Assembly: GCA_023254365.1 (NCBI GenBank)
Contig: JALRLQ010000061.1
Location: forward strand, 1-9,174
Length of the DNA: 9,174 nucleotides
Origin: Candidatus Poseidonia sp.
GTDB taxonomy: Archaea; Thermoplasmatota; Poseidoniia; Poseidoniales; Poseidoniaceae
Reading direction: 5' to 3'
Shown: positions 6,506 through 9,174 of the stretch, one piece after another
Layout: each line of letters opens with the position of its first letter
How positions within the stretch are numbered: the first letter of the stretch is position 1
Position numbers and translations under genes: made by a program
Notes under the pieces: model-generated
Database searches by the model: none
The model's input: the letters and a program-made list of their open reading frames with translations, nothing else
What the model was told of the DNA's origin: nothing

Positions 6506-8358
6506 CAGTTTCCACCTCCTGCTTCAGCAGCCCGCTCGGCGATCATGGCTTTGACCTCCTTGAGGGCATCCTTGAGGTCGTCGCGCATCTCTTCAACCGT
6601 TTCTTGTCGAATCTTCATTTCACCGTTTTCCATCCAGATGATGTTCAACGTCTTGCCCCAGTAGTCGTCTTCTGGGGTAGGGAAATCATCGCGGGTATGA
6701 CCTCCTCGACTTTCCTCACGGGTGATGGCAGCCAAGGTTGCAGCGTGCGACACATCGGCCATGTTGATCAAATCAAGGGCTTGGTGCCATCCTGAATTGT
6801 ACTTGCGGGAGGTGCCTGAAGAGCAGGCCATGGCTCGTTCCTTGAAGGCCTTGATGTCCTCAAGGGCTTCCTCAAGTTCGCTCTTGGTTCGGATAATACC
6901 GACCTTGGCCTGCATCATGTCTCGCATCTCGTCGTAGATACGACCCGGGTTTTCCCCACCTTCTCGCTGAAGCGGGGCAAGCATGTCGGCAATGGCGGCG
7001 TTCACCTGGTCGTCATCGATGGTCGGCTGGGCCAAATCGTTGGCACGCTTGGCTGCAAATTCGCCAGCTCGCTTCCCAAACACGATGAGGTCGGAGAGGG
7101 AGTTGCCACCCAACCGGTTGGCGCCGTGGAGCCCCGAGGCGACTTCACCGCAAGCGAACAAACCTGGAACGGTCGTTTCTTGCGATTCAGCGTCGACACG
7201 AACACCTCCCATCACGTAGTGGGCGGTGGGCCCGACTTCCATCGGTTCCTTGCTGATATCAACGCCGGCCAGTTCCTTGAATTGGTGGTGCATCGAGGGG
7301 AGTTTCTTCAAAATCGCTTCTTCACCACGGTGTGAAATGTCGAGGAAGGCACCGCCGTGGGGTGAACCTCGACCTGCCTTGACCTCAGCGTTGATGGCTT
7401 TGGCCACCACGTCACGGGTCAGAAGTTCGGGCGGGCGGCGGACGGTAGCGAGTTTTCCGCTGACGACCTCTTCGACCCACTGATCGGATTCTTCGATGGT
7501 GTCAGCGTGGTCGCCGGCAAACATCTCGGGAACATAATCAAACATGAAGCGGCTGCCTTCGCTGTTGGTCAGGCGGCCGCCTTCGCCACGAACCCCTTCG
7601 GTGACGAGGATGCCGCGTACGGAGGGCGGCCAGACCATGCCCGTAGGGTGGAATTGGACAAACTCCATGTCGCGCAGTTCAGCCCCAGCCCACAAGGCCA
7701 ACGCATGACCATCACCGGTGTATTCCCACGAGCCGGAGCAGACCGACCAGCAGCGGGTGATGCCGCCGGTGGCGAGGACAACCGACTTGGCCGAGAAGGC
7801 GTGGAAGTCACCGTCCACACGCGTGTAAGCAACGCAGCCCGTGACACGGTCACCTTCCTTGAGCAGGGTTCGCACCGTGTATTCCATGAAGATGTCAATG
7901 CCTTCGTGGATGCCTCGCTCCTGCAAGGTTCGGATGATTTCCAGGCCGGTCGCATCGCCGACGTGGGCCAAACGTGGGAAGGTGTGGCCGCCAAAGTTGC
8001 GCTGGTTGATGAGGTTCTTGGGGGTTCGGTCAAACACCGCGCCCCACTGTTCGAGTTCCCGAACACGATCGGGGGCTTCTTTGGCGTGGAACTCGGCCAT
8101 GCGCCAGTTGGCAAGCCACTTGCTGCCCTTCATGGTGTCGTGGAAATGCACCTTCCAGCCGTCCCTTGGGTCGGCGTTCTGAAGCGCGGCGGCGCAGCCT
8201 CCCTCGGCCATCACCGTGTGGGCCTTGCCGAGCAAAGATTTGGTGATGATGGCGGTTTTTGCACCGGTTCGGGCGGCTTCAATGGCGGCCCGGAGGCCGG
8301 CACCGCCGGCACCGATGACGATGACATCGTAGTCGTGATAGGCAACGGGCTCACTCAT
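6505..8358 (-). CDS. sdhA: Succinate dehydrogenase / fumarate reductase flavoprotein subunit SdhA
   Basis: This is the catalytic subunit that oxidises succinate to fumarate with covalent FAD. Numbering is from the chosen ATG at 8358 (617 residues). The FAD dinucleotide fold is GAGGAGL (16-22). His47 in KAHTVMAEGG is the expected covalent flavin ligand. Substrate-site residues are present: His237 in QFHPTG, Arg257 in VRGEGG, His380 in TAHYVMGG and Arg415 in GANRLGGNSL. The long run around WEYTGDGHALALWAGAEL and the RPPELL segment resemble the actinobacterial Sdh1 flavoprotein more than E. coli SdhA. Start: GTG at 8367 and ATGs at 8364, 8361 and 8358 are all in frame. GAGGTGA (8370-8364) is best spaced for the last, 5 bases away. 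The anchor gene ends just upstream (stop at 8369-8371), so translation is coupled. Two cysteines (203 and 207) in TRCWSVC stand just before the conserved SGSWEYTGDG; their role is unknown. Confidence 0.96.
   Translation of the reverse strand: MSEPVAYHDYDVIVIGAGGAGLRAAIEAARTGAKTAIITKSLLGKAHTVMAEGGCAAALQNADPRDGWKVHFHDTMKGSKWLANWRMAEFHAKEAPDRVRELEQWGAVFDRTPKNLINQRNFGGHTFPRLAHVGDATGLEIIRTLQERGIHEGIDIFMEYTVRTLLKEGDRVTGCVAYTRVDGDFHAFSAKSVVLATGGITRCWSVCSGSWEYTGDGHALALWAGAELRDMEFVQFHPTGMVWPPSVRGILVTEGVRGEGGRLTNSEGSRFMFDYVPEMFAGDHADTIEESDQWVEEVVSGKLATVRRPPELLTRDVVAKAINAEVKAGRGSPHGGAFLDISHRGEEAILKKLPSMHHQFKELAGVDISKEPMEVGPTAHYVMGGVRVDAESQETTVPGLFACGEVASGLHGANRLGGNSLSDLIVFGKRAGEFAAKRANDLAQPTIDDDQVNAAIADMLAPLQREGGENPGRIYDEMRDMMQAKVGIIRTKSELEEALEDIKAFKERAMACSSGTSRKYNSGWHQALDLINMADVSHAATLAAITREESRGGHTRDDFPTPEDDYWGKTLNIIWMENGEMKIRQETVEEMRDDLKDALKEVKAMIAERAAEAGGGN
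6513..6520 (-). promoter_or_regulatory. Shine-Dalgarno of sdhB
   Basis: AGGAGGTG on the minus strand lies inside the last codons of sdhA, 7 bases before the sdhB ATG. It is the strongest ribosome-binding site in the window and settles the sdhB start. Confidence 0.88.
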
Positions 8359-8363
8359 CATCA

Positions 8364-8370
8364 TCACCTC
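8364..8370 (-). promoter_or_regulatory. Shine-Dalgarno of sdhA
   Basis: GAGGTGA on the minus strand overlaps the anchor stop codon and the first of several in-frame start codons. Its spacing of 5 bases favours the ATG at 8358 (protein starting MSEPVAY) over the GTG at 8367 or the two ATGs between. Confidence 0.7.
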
Positions 8371-9174
8371 AAATCACAAAGAGCACCGCATCGCTCAGGT
8401 GGCCTTCTGCCACAGCCAGGACCCAAAGGTCGCCAAGGAACACAAACGTCAACGAGGTCCAGAACCAGAACCCGTGGGAGCGGTTCAGCACGCTGATCTT
8501 GCCGAACAACTGGCCCCGAATCCGGCTGATGCCGGTGGTCCAGCGGTCCAGCATGCCACCGGCCAGGTGGCGCAGGGCGTGGCAGGAGGTGACGTACATC
8601 GTCAGCAGGAAGGCCTCAATGCCCATCACGAAGGTGCCAAGCGACACACCGTAGCCGTGGTGGCTGGCCGAATCGAAATGCATGGTGTGGGTGACGTCCC
8701 ACCACTTGATCACCAGGATGATCATGGCGGCGTAGAGGAAGTAGCGGTGGAGGTTGTTGAAGATGAACAGCCGCTTTTCACCGCCGTACCCGATCTTCTT
8801 GTTGATGTCGGGCTCGTCCACCCAGCAAGCGACCGGGCTGGCGAAGAAGGTGCGATAGTAGACGCGGCGCATGTAGTAGCAGGTGCCTCGGAAGCCGAAG
8901 GGAATCCAAAGGACCAGAATGGCGGCGTTGACCCATTCGGGGTGGTTCCACTCGTTGAGGCCAAACAGGTTCCACTCAAGGACATTGGGTGAGAAGATGG
9001 GCGACATCACGGTGCTGCCTTCCAGCTCATAGGAGATCAGCGACGTCCCGTTCTCGGTTTCCGTACCGTAGAGGAACAGCCGCCAGAAGGTGTACACCAG
9101 CGCTGCGGTCAGGCCAACGCCCATGGCCAACGGCTGACTCCACCAGTTGTCGATGCGGTTCGTTCGTCCCAATC
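8369..9174 (-). CDS. sdhC: Succinate dehydrogenase membrane anchor, actinobacterial Sdh1 (type F)-like (5' end off window)
   Basis: The frame is open to the right edge; the first codon seen is TTG at 9172, which is probably internal, so the N-terminus is missing. At least 267 residues remain (numbered from that codon), with about five membrane helices (near 15-36, 81-100, 140-160, 175-197 and 236-256). This is one large anchor rather than the separate three-helix SdhC and SdhD of E. coli. Motifs FGFRGTCYY (92-100), SPVAC (112-116), NLHRYF (140-145) and SCHALRH (196-202) resemble the anchor of mycobacterial Sdh1. From memory, that anchor holds a membrane-embedded Rieske-type [2Fe-2S] cluster with two His ligands. 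Candidate ligands here are Cys98, Cys116, His142, Cys197, His198 and His202. It is first in the order anchor-sdhA-sdhB, with the sdhA start within about 10 bases of its stop. The complex II role is secure from context; the Rieske cluster is inferred. Confidence 0.82.
   Translation of the reverse strand, partial: LGRTNRIDNWWSQPLAMGVGLTAALVYTFWRLFLYGTETENGTSLISYELEGSTVMSPIFSPNVLEWNLFGLNEWNHPEWVNAAILVLWIPFGFRGTCYYMRRVYYRTFFASPVACWVDEPDINKKIGYGGEKRLFIFNNLHRYFLYAAMIILVIKWWDVTHTMHFDSASHHGYGVSLGTFVMGIEAFLLTMYVTSCHALRHLAGGMLDRWTTGISRIRGQLFGKISVLNRSHGFWFWTSLTFVFLGDLWVLAVAEGHLSDAVLFVI

Noticed and set aside
7507..8496. Long plus-strand open frame of 329 codons opposite sdhA and the end of the anchor
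   Set aside because: It is antisense to a gene with every catalytic motif intact, and its composition is that of a codon-bias shadow without recognisable domains.
9170..9172. TTG at the right edge as the true start of the anchor gene
   Set aside because: The frame stays open to the last base and TTG is a rare start; truncation by the window edge is simpler.

Overview
The window most likely comes from an aerobic marine archaeon of the Marine Group II type (Candidatus Poseidoniales, Thermoplasmatota). This is an inference from gene content, not from a marker gene. The evidence is an archaeal/eukaryotic-type Gar1-like RNP domain, a large secreted protein with a C-terminal anchor of the kind common in that group, moderately high GC, and start sites that are either Shine-Dalgarno-led inside operons or apparently leaderless at first genes. 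The window is gene-dense: no gap between genes exceeds about 50 bases, and there are no rRNA, tRNA, CRISPR or mobile-element signals.

Layout from left to right. (1) 1-858, minus: an RNA-binding protein cut by the left edge, with an N-terminal Gar1-like barrel followed by an Arg/Gly/Gln/Asn-rich tail carrying two RanBP2-type zinc fingers and ending in a perfect 48-bp tandem repeat. This gene is the most unusual item here. (2) 907-2862, minus: a 651-residue secreted, probably cell-surface-anchored protein of unknown function. (3) 2908-4786, minus: an ABC-2 type permease and its ATPase, overlapping by 8 bases. (4) 4834-5727, plus: an unrecognised membrane protein, divergent from the ATPase and convergent with the sdh cluster. 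(5) 5738-9174, minus: a succinate dehydrogenase cluster in the order membrane anchor (cut by the right edge), flavoprotein SdhA, iron-sulfur SdhB.

How the parts work together. The sdh genes encode complex II, linking succinate oxidation in the TCA cycle to quinone reduction. The single large anchor, the gene order anchor-A-B, and motifs in all three subunits resemble the actinobacterial Sdh1 (type F) enzyme rather than the E. coli SdhCDAB type. The ABC pair forms a membrane exporter or lipid/protein-handling transporter of unknown substrate. The secreted protein follows it at 45 bases, so a functional link is possible but unproven. The Gar1-like protein is probably an RNA-binding factor; its tail resembles eukaryotic RGG/zinc-finger proteins more than the short archaeal Gar1.
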